In this document: positions 12,121 through 22,671 of the stretch, piece after piece
How positions within the stretch are numbered: the stretch's first letter is position 1
Layout of the letters: each line of letters starts with the position of its first letter
Assembly (NCBI GenBank): GCA_010909165.1
Contig: MU008175.1
Location: 248,001-312,000 of the forward strand
From: Anthoceros angustus
Taxonomy: Eukaryota > Streptophyta > Anthocerotopsida > Anthocerotales > Anthocerotaceae
Length of the DNA: 64,000 bases
Direction: 5' to 3'
The notes under the pieces: model-generated
The model's input: only the letters and a program-made list of their open reading frames with translations
Database searches by the model: none
Told to the model about the DNA's origin: nothing
Translations under genes and position numbers: made by a program

Positions 12121-12576
12121 ATGTCTATGTTACGGACAACTCAGTTATATATCAATCAGGATCTTACACCATTGCAATGGAAGACTAAGAAGGAGAAGTT
12201 GTCCGCTTTCAGAGTAGCTCGTGCTGCTGGTCAAGTGGCTTTGACTCAGTTATATATCAATTAGGATCTTACACCATTGCAATGGAAGACTAAGAAGGAG
12301 AAATGGAAGACTAAGAAGGAGAAGTTGTCCGCTTTCAGAGTAGCTCGTGCTGCAGGTCAAGTGGCTTCGACTCAGTTATATATCAATCAGGATCTTACAG
12401 CATTGCAATGGAAGACTAAGAAGGAGAAATGGAAGACTACGAAGGAGAAATGGAAGACTAAGAAGGAGAAATGGAAGACTACGAAGGAGAAATGGAAGAC
12501 TAAGAAGGAGAAGTTGTCCGCTTTCAGAGTAGCTCGTGCTGCAGGTCAAGTGGCTTCGTTCACGCAATTTCATTGA
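12121..12576 (+). repeat. Compound in-frame repeat: a long unit carrying a 21-bp Lys/Trp-rich repeat
   Basis: Three larger units share the order cagttatatatcaatcagg, a gene-like block, and gttgtccgctttcagag. Inside them a 21-bp unit (tggaagactaagaaggagaa, with an a/c alternation) occurs once, twice and five times. Read on the plus strand from the ATG at 12121, the whole array is one frame except for a single stop near 12262, where caatcagg has become caattagg. The encoded repeat is KWKTKKE or KWKTTKE, between copies of LSAFRVARAAGQVA. Expansion in multiples of three could be chance or the relic of a coding repeat; no flanking gene supports it. Confidence 0.8.
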
Positions 12577-12774
12577 CATTGTTGATTGATTGAAGATTAT
12601 TTGTCTTGTTTGAATTTTACCTTTACATTCGTCTAGACCATTTTACCCGCAATCTATGTAGTTATCATATTTCAATCCAATGAAGGAAATCCGTCCTTAG
12701 TGGACTTAAATAAAATTCTTCTTCTTCTTCTCCTCTTATGGACTGGAACCGTGGCCTTCGTTCATCCCATGATT

Positions 12775-12985
12775 ACAATCTGGAGAGCTGGATTGGTTAG
12801 GGTTTTAGAAATGCCCATTCATCCCGTTTTACATTTTGGAAAGCTGGATTAGTTAGGGTTTCGGAAACGCCCGTTCATCCTGTTTTACATTTTGGAAAAC
12901 TGGATTAGGTAGGGTTTTGGAAACGCCCGTTCATCCCATTTTCGTTTTGGAAAGCTGGATTAGGTTAGGGTTTCGAAGACGCACA
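12775..12985 (+). repeat. 56-bp tandem repeat carrying telobox-like TTAGGGTTT
   Basis: About three and a half units begin with ggaaagctggattag, followed by ttagggtttcgg and acgcccgttcatcc, and end in a T-rich stretch. Each unit holds one TTAGGGTTT-type motif, as in plant teloboxes and the plant telomere repeat. The short motif and longer unit argue against a true interstitial telomere tract. Confidence 0.8.
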
Positions 12986-13149
12986 TCATTGCCGATGATA
13001 CTGAACACTTCACCACCTAAATGGCTACTCGTCTGAATGGCACTGCCCCAAAGAGACAGCTACTTGTCTGGGTGGCATTGTCCCGAAGGGACTTCACCAC
13101 ATCACTTGGTTCAGGAGCCACGAAGCGGAGCATTTGGGAAAGAAGATTT

Positions 13150-13331
13150 TGTTCGGGTAGAACCATGTTCGGTGTGCAAGAGAACGAAAGCATATATCTA
13201 ATTGAGAAGATGTACAAAATGAATAAGTGTTGGTCTTATATACTAAGCAACCCTTCACTAAGTGACCTTTGGATATATAATCCTAACTAACATAACATAA
13301 CCCTAAGCGTTGTTAAGCTTATGCTCTAACA
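13150..13331 (-). repeat. 3' LTR of the compact element
   Basis: It starts with TG and ends with CA, with the target duplication gattt to its left and the polypurine tract to its right. It matches 15332-15513 over its full length. Confidence 0.88.
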
Positions 13332-13804
13332 CCCTCCCTTAAGCGTACGAGCTTAGGGAGGCATCAAGCGATCCTGAGGAGGCAGCGGCGGCATGGGGAC
13401 TAAGCGGTCGCCCAACAAGCGCCATCAGTGCGCACTGCGCGCCAGCGCGAGGATGGCTACAAACATCGGCGGCTTCTGGCGCCTTCATCACAGTCATTTA
13501 CACTTGCGTGCAAATCCTCGATCTGCTCGGCCACCATGGCTGGCGTGGCGAGGCGGAAGGCTCTAATACATGTGGCGAGGCGGAAAGGAAGAGGCGGAAA
13601 AAGCAGTGCTACTTTGTTCCCTTGAAATTTGAAGAGTGGGATGAACGCCATGTCCTGGGCTCGAGTGTGACACTCGGTGGGTGGAGGATTTCCCTTGATG
13701 TTAAATTATCTTTGGGCGAGGCCGTGAGGTGGAGGAGGCGCATCACCGTGAGCGTGGGAGATAATGCCTACTTGCTCAAACCACTTCACGAAGCAGAGAA
13801 GTTG

Positions 13805-14780
13805 TGTGGCACGACTTTCGCTGTCGGCCAGCCAGGCGCGCACAATCCCATGTCGTTGTAGCAAGAGGTCCGTTCCCAAGAGAATGATAGGCTCGTTTGT
13901 ACGTTTTCAACCGATTCTCATAGCGTCGTGGCGTTTGAGACTCAAGCGGCGTGCTGATTTGCGACTAACTACTCTTAACGTTCACCGAACAGGCCCGGTG
14001 TGGCCAAACATTTAAGGACTCGTTCACGTCCGTACCCTATCAGTCCGTTCCTAGTTCATCTAGTTCGTTCTCCTCACCACTCTCAATATGCTCATCACTT
14101 CTTGGGAAAAGAGTGGGTGGGCTGCGTGGTCCGGACCTCCTCCGGCGTTCTGCCGGGCCTCTCCGTCCGGGCTCTACACGCCCTCACGGAGTTCCCCAGC
14201 TCACGCGTTCCGGTCCGTCCGACGTCGGTCCGCTGCTCTGGAAGAGCAAGGGTCTCTGATCGTCCACTCCTGCACACACCACCACACGTTAGGGTCCATC
14301 ACGGGACCTTGATCTCTCGAGGCAGCCGTGCACCTTTCGATGACTCGGGACTCACGTTAGCAAAGGACGCACAAGGGTCTACAAGGAAACGCGGTATCCA
14401 CCCCAAGAAAAAGATGCTTTACTAGAGCAACTCCGACCCTCTTATACTACGCCCAAGGTCGCCGTCTTTATTACACTCCTATTAGGTGGCCATTTCGGTG
14501 GGCTAACTCGCCTACTATTTCCCTCTATTAGCCTATCTCGCGTCTGCGGTGGAGGGGTGCTCACAGTTCCGCCTCGGTCTTTGGCGGCCCCTAGCCACGA
14601 TAGGCTGCGGGCGCACCTAATCGGATGATCGCGAGGCCCTTCCCGTCCCAAAACTACTGTCAGTGAGCCACCGGCGGCGGCGACAGTGATCACCAAGTCC
14701 TCCTCCCCTCCTCTCTTGCCCTCGTGGTGGGCCCTTGTTCGTGGGCCCCTCAATAGATAGCTCAAAGTGGCGGGTTGGTG
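13805..14780 (+). repeat. LTR-like block, inverted relative of 23385-24395
   Basis: The block begins at tgtggcacgactttcgctg and resembles the reverse complement of 24395-23385 along its length, through acacaccaccacacgtt, the tttactagagca stretch and ttattacactcctatt, to ggttggtgactcc. It starts with TG, is about 1 kb long and carries a promoter-like middle (cttatactac near 14450). I read it as an LTR of a second, larger family lodged inside the compact element, but its exact right end and target duplication are not clear. Confidence 0.6.
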
Positions 14781-15361
14781 ACTCCAGTGAGGCGGACCTC
14801 GAGGTCAGTCCTGGGCTGAAATCGACCTAGGGTCGGCCTTCCTTCTGGAGTCCGGACCTCGGGGTGCGGTCTCGACTCTGGGGTCCGGACCTCAGGGTTT
14901 GGCCTTCCTTCTGGAGTCCGGACCTCGGGGTCCGATCTCGACTCTGGGGTCCGGACCTTTGGGTCCGGCCTTTCTTCTGGAGTCCGGACCTCGGGGTCCG
15001 GTCTCGATTCCGGAGTCCGGACCTCGGGGTCCGAACTCGCGGGTCCTTGGACTTCCCCGCCCCGTGGACTTTCCGGAGGTCCGTCCTCACCCACCGCGCC
15101 CTCACGTTGTTCCAAGGTTCCCGGGGCTGTCGCTTCTATGGCCCCCTCGGGGCTTTCCTCCCTTCCCTCCGTGGCAGGGAGCGGAGTGCTTACCTCAGGC
15201 GCAGTGGCATCCACTATGTCTTGCTCCTCCAGGTGATCCCCCTCCCCGCTGCTGCTGTCGTCGCCAAACAGCGCTCCCAAGGTCCCGGTGGCCGTACTGG
15301 CTTGTGGGCTATGGACTTCCCTTGGGGGTTCTGTTCGGATAGAACCATGTTCGGTGTGCAA
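14762..15361 (-). CDS. Repeat-rich ORF inside the compact LTR element, 199 aa
   Basis: A minus-strand frame of 199 codons starts inside the 5' LTR (15361) and runs into the interior. The N-terminal part is acidic and Ser/Gly/Glu-rich; the C-terminal half is a Pro/Arg/Glu repeat of 11 residues (RTPESRPDPEV and variants), encoded by the 33-bp tandem repeat at about 14841-15040. I recognise no domain. The frame stays open partly because the repeat unit is a multiple of three, so it may not be a real gene; its start just downstream of where an LTR promoter would act is the only hint that it might be expressed. Confidence 0.3.
   Translation of the reverse strand: MHTEHGSIRTEPPREVHSPQASTATGTLGALFGDDSSSGEGDHLEEQDIVDATAPEVSTPLPATEGREESPEGAIEATAPGTLEQREGAVGEDGPPESPRGGEVQGPASSDPEVRTPESRPDPEVRTPEERPDPKVRTPESRSDPEVRTPEGRPNPEVRTPESRPHPEVRTPEGRPTLGRFQPRTDLEVRLTGVTNPPL
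14841..15040. repeat. 33-bp minisatellite, six units
   Basis: Units of the form tctggagtccggacctcgg followed by ggtccggtctcgac alternate between two versions, giving a 66-bp higher-order period. The array is very rich in the palindrome tccgga. Confidence 0.8.
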
Positions 15362-15513
15362 GAGAACAGAAGCATATATCTAATTGAGAATATGTCCAAA
15401 ATGAATAAGTGTTGGTCTTATATACTAAGCAACCCTTCACTAAGTGACCTTTGGATATATAATCCTAACTAACATAACATAACCCTAAGCGTTGTTAAGC
15501 TTATGCTCTAACA
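15332..15513 (-). repeat. 5' LTR of the compact element
   Basis: It is the partner of 13150-13331 and is followed by the target duplication gattt at 15514-15518. The sequence just inside does not match the usual initiator-Met primer site, so the priming tRNA is unknown. Confidence 0.88.
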
Positions 15514-16200
15514 GATTTGATTTGGACCTCGGATATGTATCAATTGAATGGTATATAGCAAGCAGCAAAAATCGCTTATGTACCAATGCGCAGAATTGAG
15601 GACTTCATTGCATGAGAGGAGCAAAATCCTACATTCCCAACTGAGTTATGCTGTACAAATTCATGGAAATCGACCACTGAGCTCACATACTGTCCAAAGA
15701 TGACTCAAAGTTGTTCTAGAAAAGTGTACAAATGCCAACTTGGCCCAGCAGATCACAGCTATACAGTTGGTCTAGACATCCTTCCTATGGACAAGCCCAA
15801 AAATAGTCCAGGTAAAGGATTCCAGACCCCATCTGCATGAAGCAGGATGGAGCGGGCGATGGCAAGTGAGCGATCAAGAGCAGTCAAAACAGATTTATAC
15901 AAAGAGTATTTTCTATTGAGCATGATGATACATATATACAGGGTCTAGTAACACTTTGTAATTGGCGCAATTACATCCGTAACTACTCTAACTGCTGGAT
16001 GACAGTAATTCACCCCTATCTACTATTACTCCCACTTAGTTTGCATGTAGTCGATGAAACCAGATTCAGAATCTCAGTTAAAATCACCCGATACAGAACC
16101 AAATAGGAAGTAAATGACACTGCCAAAAACAGCTTGAAAAATCAATGTGGACCAAATTTGTTCTTAATTGTTTTGGTTTACCATTTAATTAAGCCTCGGA
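15514..16200. other. Unassigned stretch between LTR element and copia relic
   Basis: The sequence is moderately AT-rich and has no supported coding region, tandem repeat or terminal inverted repeat that I could see. Confidence 0.5.
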
Positions 16201-16206
16201 TATAGC

Positions 16207-17780
16207 TCAAATAAAGTTTGAGCAATGGTATATGCTTGCTTTACGGCCGGCGGCGGCCCCTAGATCTTGATGGCACAAGCTCTGCCGCCTCTGAGTACCA
16301 CAGAACACATGGTGCCCAAGGAACTCTGAACTTCTCAAACGTCTAGTCTCGCGGCCATACTTGAGTTGTAGTAGAGATGTCGAGCTCGCAGCCAGCTTTG
16401 AAATGCCTTGGATGTGAAAGATACTGAGTACCTTCATGCAAGTTCACCGAATGCTAAGCAGAAAAGCAGTTTTGACATCTAGTTGATGGACAGTAAGATT
16501 GAAATGGGCAGCTATGGCAAGTAGAATTCTTATAGACGTGTAGACTTCACTACTGGGGCAAAGGTCTCATTATAGTCAAGGCCAGGAACCTGACTAAAAT
16601 CCTTGACCACCAATCTTGCTTTGTATCTGCCAACACTTCCATCAGCATTTAATTTCTTCTTGAAAACCCACTTACAAGCTATAGGTTTACGACCAGGAGG
16701 TAGGTCTACCTCTTCCCATGTCTTGTTATGCAAAAGGGTTGAGTATTCTGACTCAATTGCCTTCTGCCATTGCTGTGCCTCAGGCCCTTCCACAGCTTCC
16801 TTATAAGTAGCAGGTTCATCTAGAGAAGCAATGGCATTGAGGACAAAATCTTGAGAAAGGGGGTCAGCAGTGACCATACCTACAATATAATCAGGCTTTT
16901 ACTCTTCTATGGGCCGACGGGACCTTGTAGAACGACGAGGCGGAGGTGCTTCTAAGGGTTCTTCTTCTGTAGCTACAGGATCAGCAATGTCTGGTGAGTG
17001 CTCATGGTCAGCAATTTCTACAACAGCAGGAAAATGATTAGGTGCAGGAACATCTATATCTATATCAGCAGAAGCTGGTGCTGGAATTGTTGGTGCTAGA
17101 ATTGCTAGTGCTGGAATTGCTGGTGCTAGAATTGCTAGTGCTGGAATTGCTGGTGCTAAAATTGCTAATGCTGAAATTGCTGGTGCTGGCTAATGGATGG
17201 TGTCCCCCTCTGAACCCGAAATCACCTCATTATCTTCATACAGGGTGATGGCCAGAGTGTCCAAGGGCTCCTCAACTTGAACACCAAAAATGGAGGAGGA
17301 TGCCTCTGAGTGTGCCTATGTCTGCTGCAAGTGATGTTGGAGAAGGGAATTCTCGTTGAAAACAACACTTCAAGAAACGGCCAGCGTACGAGAAATAGGA
17401 TCAAAAAGCTTATAGCCCTTCACATCATCAGAATAACCAACAAAATTTCGTCGTTGTGCCTTGGGATCAAGCTTGTGACGTAGCTCAAAAGGAATGAAAG
17501 CATATGTAGGTGCACCAAACACACGCAGGTGAGAAATTCAAAGATTTCTTGCCTGTCCACCGCTCATAAGGGGTTGTGTACCTAACTCTTTCGAAAGGAG
17601 TCGATTCTGTATGTAGTTGGTGGCCATGACAGCCTCTCCCTAGTAACCTCTTATGAGGCCAGCAAAAAGCAAACTCGCCAAAGTGGCCTCTTGAAGGAAT
17701 CTATTTTTTCTCTTAGCAAAAGAATTTTGAGCAGGAGTATAAGGTACTGTGAGTTGATGTTGGATTCCTTTAGCTGGCCT
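16207..17780 (-). pseudogene. Ty1/copia pol relic: integrase end, linker and reverse transcriptase start
   Basis: Read from right to left, the fragments follow copia order. At about 17400-17600 lie integrase C-terminal motifs (TPYERWTGK and a region matching GYKLFDP), with stops and shifts. At about 17040-17280 comes the variable linker, holding a short Ala/Pro/Ile repeat. At 16530-16877 an open frame of 115 codons covers the start of the reverse transcriptase domain, with the EAVEGPEAQQWQKAIESEY and CKWVFKKKLNADGSVGRYK blocks and ending in NETFAPVVK. The catalytic YVDD-type motif is not seen; the piece at 16207-16437 is a degraded remainder. The element cannot encode a working polymerase. 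Confidence 0.8.
17085..17190. repeat. 15/30-bp tandem repeat inside the copia linker
   Basis: Units of ctggtgctagaattg and ctagtgctggaattg alternate about seven times. On the minus strand they encode a short Pro/Ala/Ile/Leu repeat in the region between integrase and reverse transcriptase, which is normally variable. Confidence 0.8.
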
Positions 17781-17959
17781 GATAGGCCTTATTAACCAAG
17801 CTTATCCATTATTCTAGCACACAAATCCTCACAAAAAAAATAGAAACTCCTATAAACTAACTAGAAGGGAGGTCGAAGCATTCGGCCCTTGTCCACACGG
17901 ACATATACTTAAGTAATTTTACGAGACGTGATATATTTTTCGAGGTTAGCACTTGTTCA

Positions 17960-18545
17960 CAGATTTTGGAGAACCATGGACGTGAATACTGGATGTCAGT
18001 TAAGCGCATTTTCAGATATCTTAAGGGTACCTTGCATGTTGGACACCTGGCATCAACAAGTTAACTTTAATAGCTTATACCGACGCTGAATCTGTTGGTG
18101 ACCCTAACATGCAAAAGTCCATATGAGGTTAAGTACTCATCCTAGGCAAGGCTCCTATCTCTTGGTCCAATAAGAAAGGACCTACTATTGCCCTGCTAAG
18201 TATTGAGTCGGAGTACAAAATACTAACCTCAGTTGCGGGTGATTTAGCTTTAGATGAGCTCAATCACCCGCAAAATAATCATAAATCATTATTTAATGAT
18301 AGCCAGGGAGCTAAAGCCTTAGCTAAAAACCATATCTTTCATTCCAGAACTACTAAGCACATAGCAGTTGAGTATCATTATATAAATTGCGCTTAGAGAA
18401 TAAGACTACAGACATTAAGACTATAGACATTAAATATATACAAACTCAAGAGAATCCAACTAATTTACCGACAAAATCTCTTGGTCGAGACTTGCACAAT
18501 AAGCACATGAAAGTCTTAGGTGTACTAGATATAAAGTCTAGACCT
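17960..18545 (+). pseudogene. Ty1/copia RNase H relic
   Basis: A plus-strand stretch, opposite in direction to the copia pol relic before it, shows the RNase H landmarks in order: a YW..VKRIFRYLKGT-type block near 17980, YTDAES near 18079, a SWSNKKGPTIA-type block near 18160, an ESEY block, then HSRTTKHIAVEYH near 18340 and a final LTKSLGRDLHNKH-type block near 18475. In-frame stops interrupt it. It belongs to a different copy, and probably a different family, from the minus-strand relic. Confidence 0.75.
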
Positions 18546-18549
18546 CCTT

Positions 18550-19860
18550 AAGTTAGCACTTTTACAGTCATAGTTTATGGGTAGATTCAAGTTAATTTTA
18601 CTATCCTATCCCCAAGCTTTATCTATGTAGTCTTTTTCTTCCTCTAGCTCTAGATACTCCTCATAGTACTCCATATTGAGTGTCCATGCAAACCCTAAGA
18701 AAATAGGGTATATTAGTTTATAGAAATATATATAAACAATAATACAAATATTTAATTATTAACTCCTAGATTAACCTAACCACGGAACTTAGGGCACTCA
18801 CGGTACATGTGCTTAGTGTGCCCCTCATACTCCTTACATGGCTCACAGCCTAACCACACCATGTGGATCTGAGTTTTCTGGCACATATAACTTTCAGGGA
18901 CATTGGAATCCCCCTTCCCACCTGGGCATGTTAACTAAGTCATGTTTGTCAAATCATCAGCAGGCAGGTGCTGCTTAGGGATCCAATATCTCATCTTAGT
19001 GGGAGCCATCCGAGGTACAGAAACCCTCATACTAGAGGTTCCCACACACTTGTCGTTTGCTGCCATTAAACAATTAAGAGAGTAAAACAAAAAAAAGAGG
19101 ATACGAGGATCACGTATCAAAACTTAAGCCACCAACCTACCAGTAGTGTGGCCTCCTACCTCATCCACCTTAGCTTTGCCTTTTTCATTGTCTTGTACAG
19201 CGGGGACAAATCCTAGCCACTCATGTCCCATATATGCACATACCCATTGAGAGTCAGCCTACAGTACCCTTTCTGGTTTGTATGCTGACTACTGAGCACA
19301 AATATACATACTATTTACTAGTTCTTGTAGTTTTCTACAAGCCATAGGGTCTGAGTACATAGATATATGTCCTCACAACATTCTCTTCAGCTGGGACTTC
19401 CTTCACATATGGGCTCACTGTCACTTGTTGGTTCAATATATGGTAAGCCAAGCTGCCTCTCACTTGTCCTTGGAGGACTGGGCATTTCGACATGTGTGTG
19501 TGTGCAGCTACAAGAGATGGATGTGAGTTATTAGTAGGGCATCAGTTTTTGCAACCATTTGCAAATCAACTTCACCTCTTTGCTCCACACGTGGCATCTC
19601 CTCATCTATCTTAAAGGCATCAAATCCAAGCTCATGTGTGGGTGAGGACAGCTCGATAATGGGCGTGTTGCGGGCATGATGACGAGCAACTGATCCTTCG
19701 CTGCTTGACGAATGGCGATGCAAGCCGGTGACTCTTCTTGGTACAGGGCACACTCTCCTATTTACAAAGACAGATGATGCCGATGTGTGTTGGTACTGGG
19801 CAGCATCAGGTGCAGACAACGAAGCCTTTTCTCCTTCGTCGTGACTGGGCGGTGTTAGAA
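18550..19860 (-). other. Unassigned, probably transposon-derived stretch
   Basis: Short minus-strand reading stretches include a cysteine/histidine-rich piece near 18790-18900 (CEPCKEYEGHTKHMYREC) that resembles a zinc-binding knuckle, and a 103-codon frame at 19508-19819 without recognisable motifs. No continuous gene can be built. The context of relics suggests a decayed element; I cannot assign a family. Confidence 0.3.
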
Positions 19861-20262
19861 TAATAACATCCTAGCCCTTAGGGCACGTTTCGCAAAACTT
19901 AGGCTAGATTCCGAAAGGCAATTACGAACGATTACGCACACAGCTTTTCACCTCTGTTCATAACATTCAGTGCCCAATGCAAACATATTCTGCACATTTA
20001 CATGGTGCCTATGCCTGATCACCGAATTCAGGCATGCCAGCCGCATAATCATGCCACACCCCTTTCATTATCATGCCTGGCAATCAGAGGCGTGAACGCC
20101 TTACAAAGAAGGCAGAAAAGGAAGCGAAACATCTCGAATGGCGGAGAATCAACAGGGAGATACAATTCCTCAAAGAGGCACAAGAAAATCTATGGCATTA
20201 CGGCTGGCTTAGAACCTGCAGTGTTCTACTCTTCATTGGCGCAGAAATGGCTGGAATGTCGC

Positions 20263-22333
20263 CTAATCCTTCATCGCCCGCCACTCGGTCGCTGAGATTG
20301 CCCGTGCGATTTTCTGCCATCATGTTTTCGCTCTGGTGGGAATGGAGCTCAAACCCCAGATATGGCAGCCGGCTGAATTAGCACATCATCATTTGATTTA
20401 TAGACGTTTCCATTATTAGGCTGCTAATAATCAAAGGTTACTTTAACCAAACTTAACCCTAAACCCAACATTTTCAACTCGATTCCGAAGGCCAAGGTTA
20501 ATTTAACCTAACCTAACCTTCAGCAATTGTTGACCACTCAAGCGCCCGCGCACACCGTTCTAGCCGACCATATCGAGCATGTACTTTGTCAGGGCTTTTA
20601 AAAGTAACGGATGTCTGGGCGAACCAATGTAGTCGGCGTGGCAATCGGTCATTGGTGGCGATTGGGCATAAAAGAAACGCGCCTCGCAGCAACAATGGGT
20701 CGGCCTTGCATGCCACAGGCTGTGCGGATGCGAGTTTGAAACTTGCATCCTCGCACTTATATACGCCTCTTGCGCCGAAATTGCATCTGCGTGCGAGACC
20801 ACATCAAGCGGCCTCCTCTTCATCGCGCGCGCTGCGGTCTGGATTATTGCCGTCGAATTTGATGCGCCTCTGCGGCGATTCCCTCGTCTGATTCTTGATA
20901 ATATGCGGAGGTGATCGATAACGGATGGTTGGGCGGCGGTGCACAGGAATTTATCGAATGGCGTGGGAGCACGCTTGGGCGGCTTGGAGGCTTCCTGAGC
21001 GCGACCCACACATGGCCAGCCGGGGCCCGGATGGCGCTTCAAACTCAAGCGGAGGCGGTGGATTTCAAGAGGAGGCTCATGGAGATGGGGCGTTGCTTGA
21101 TGGAGATTATTGCCCTTTGGAGGTCCGAGTAGGGCGCCCGACTTGGGTGTCTTCCAAGGCGGATTGCGCCACAGTTTAGAAGTGTTATATAGAATTGCCC
21201 AGGGGCGTTGCGGAGACATTTAGCGTGAGGCATTTTTCAGCCCGTCTCTACCTATCCCATTCCACTTTTGATCGCCTTTGGCAAAAGTAATCCTTCATCG
21301 CCCGCCACTCGGTCGCTGAGATTGCCCGTGCGATTTTCTGCCATCATGTTTTCGCTCTGGTGGGAATGGAGCTCAAACCCCAGATATGGCAGCCGGCTGA
21401 ATTAGCACATCATCATTTGATTTATAGACGTTTCCATTATTAGCTGTGCTAATAATCCCGAAGCCCAAGGTTACTTTAACCAAACTTAACCCTAAACCCA
21501 ACATTTTCAACTCGATTCCCGAAGGCCAAGGTTAATTTAACCTAACCCTAACCTTCAGCAATTGTTGACCACTCAAGCGCCGCGCACACCGTTCTAGCAC
21601 GCGCCGACCATATCAGGCATGTACTTTGTCACGCGGGCTTTTCTGAAGTAACGGATGTCCTGAACCAATGTAGTCGGCCGCGTGGCAATCAGTCATTGGT
21701 GGCAGTTGGGCATAAAAGAGAGCACTGCCTCTTGGCAACAATGGAATTCGGCCTTGCATGCCACAGGCCTGTGTGCGGATCGCGAGTTTGAAACTTGCAT
21801 CCTCGCACTTATATACGCCTCTTGGCAACAATGGAATTCGGCATCCGTGCAGACCATGGCATCATGCCTCCTCTTCATCGCTACAGCGGTCTGGATTATT
21901 GCCGTCGAATTTGATGCGCCTCTGCGGCGATTCTACGCAGATTTCGAATGTCTCGAGGAGGTGATCGATAACGGATGGTTGGGCGGCGGTGCCCGGAATT
22001 TATCGGGTAACGTGGGAGCACGCTTGGGCGGCTTGGAGGCTTCCCGAGCGACCTGACCCACGGGCCGCCGCGAGGCCGTGATGGCGCTTCAAACTCAAGC
22101 GGAGGCGGTGGATTTCAAGAGGAGGCTCATGGAGATGGGGCGTTGATGGAGATTATTGCCCTTCGGAGGTCCGAGTAGGGCGCCCGACTTGTGTCTTCCA
22201 AGGCGGATTGCAGCCGCCACGGTTAAGTGTTATATAGAATCGCGGAGGCGTAGGAGACATTTAGCGTAGAGGCATTTTTCAGCCCGTCTCTACCTATCCC
22301 ATTCCACTTTTGATCGCCCCTTTTGGGCAAAAG
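20263..22333. repeat. Tandem duplication of a 1.03-kb unit
   Basis: Unit 1 runs from about 20263 to 21288 and unit 2 from about 21289 to 22332; both open with taatccttcatcgccc, and the sequence taatccttc occurs a third time right after unit 2. Long blocks are identical, for example the one around tgccatcatgttttcgctc (20320 and 21340). Differences are mostly short insertions or deletions in CG-rich places. Plus-strand reading of the first 150 bp gives an uninterrupted peptide in both copies (FIARHSVAEIARAIFCHHV), which hints at coding origin. Telomere-like runs (ttaaccctaaaccc) lie inside each unit. I cannot place the element. Confidence 0.8.
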
Positions 22334-22341
22334 TAATCCTT

Positions 22342-22671
22342 CTAGGCTAATAAATCGTGGTAGAACTTAACTGATACCACATCTACTTTGTGTACTTGCA
22401 AAGGAAATCGGACTGTTGGTCCGTGGATAAGATCATGCACTGCAAATGTGCGTTCGAGGGTTCGAATCCATTCCTCGACAGGTGTCAAAACAGGTTGCAA
22501 GTATGATGGAAAAGATTTTGCATTGCGCATAAGTGCATGAGGGTTCGAGCTCGCGCGCATACGATGCCCTTGTGGATCGAACCAAATGCATGTTTTGTCT
22601 CGGAACCCGTCATTAAGCGCCCATACACGCTCGTTCCTTCTATATTGTCTATAAATGTGAGGGGACGTCAT
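22342..22671 (-). CDS. Unrecognised 109-aa ORF next to the motif array
   Basis: A minus-strand frame of 109 codons starts at 22671 and ends at 22342. The product is basic, with an Arg/Asn-rich N-terminus (YRQYRRNERVWALNDGF) and a VEEWIRTLERTF stretch, and has no membrane segment. It lies directly downstream of the GTNGTAAA-type array, whose minus-strand reading repeats Phe-Thr-Thr. The frame may be the intact 3' end of a gene whose 5' part is the decayed array, or a retroelement fragment, since an LTR block sits upstream at 23.4-24.4 kb. No domain was recognised. Confidence 0.3.
   Translation of the reverse strand: MTSPHIYRQYRRNERVWALNDGFRDKTCIWFDPQGHRMRASSNPHALMRNAKSFPSYLQPVLTPVEEWIRTLERTFAVHDLIHGPTVRFPLQVHKVDVVSVKFYHDLLA

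Larger units (their letters stand above)
13150..15513 (-). mobile_element. Compact LTR retroelement with 182-bp LTRs and 5-bp target duplication
   Basis: Two near-identical 182-bp direct repeats (13150-13331 and 15332-15513) both run from TGTTCGG to CTAACA. They are flanked by the same 5 bp, gattt, at 13145-13149 and 15514-15518, which marks one integration event. On the minus strand a purine-rich tract (cgcttaagggaggg) abuts the LTR at 13332, so the element is oriented minus and the 13150 copy is the 3' LTR. The 2.0-kb interior lacks reverse transcriptase, so it moved, if at all, with proteins from elsewhere. The LTRs differ at only about five or six positions, which suggests a fairly recent insertion. 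The interior carries a block also found in inverted orientation at 23.4-24.4 kb. Confidence 0.85.

Noticed and set aside
12775-12985. Interstitial telomere tract
   Set aside because: Only one TTAGGG-type motif per 56-bp unit, not a run of the 7-bp telomere repeat.
14095-15342. Plus-strand Arg/Ser/Pro-rich ORFs in the compact LTR element
   Set aside because: They coincide with the 33-bp repeat or with LTR-like sequence and show no domain.
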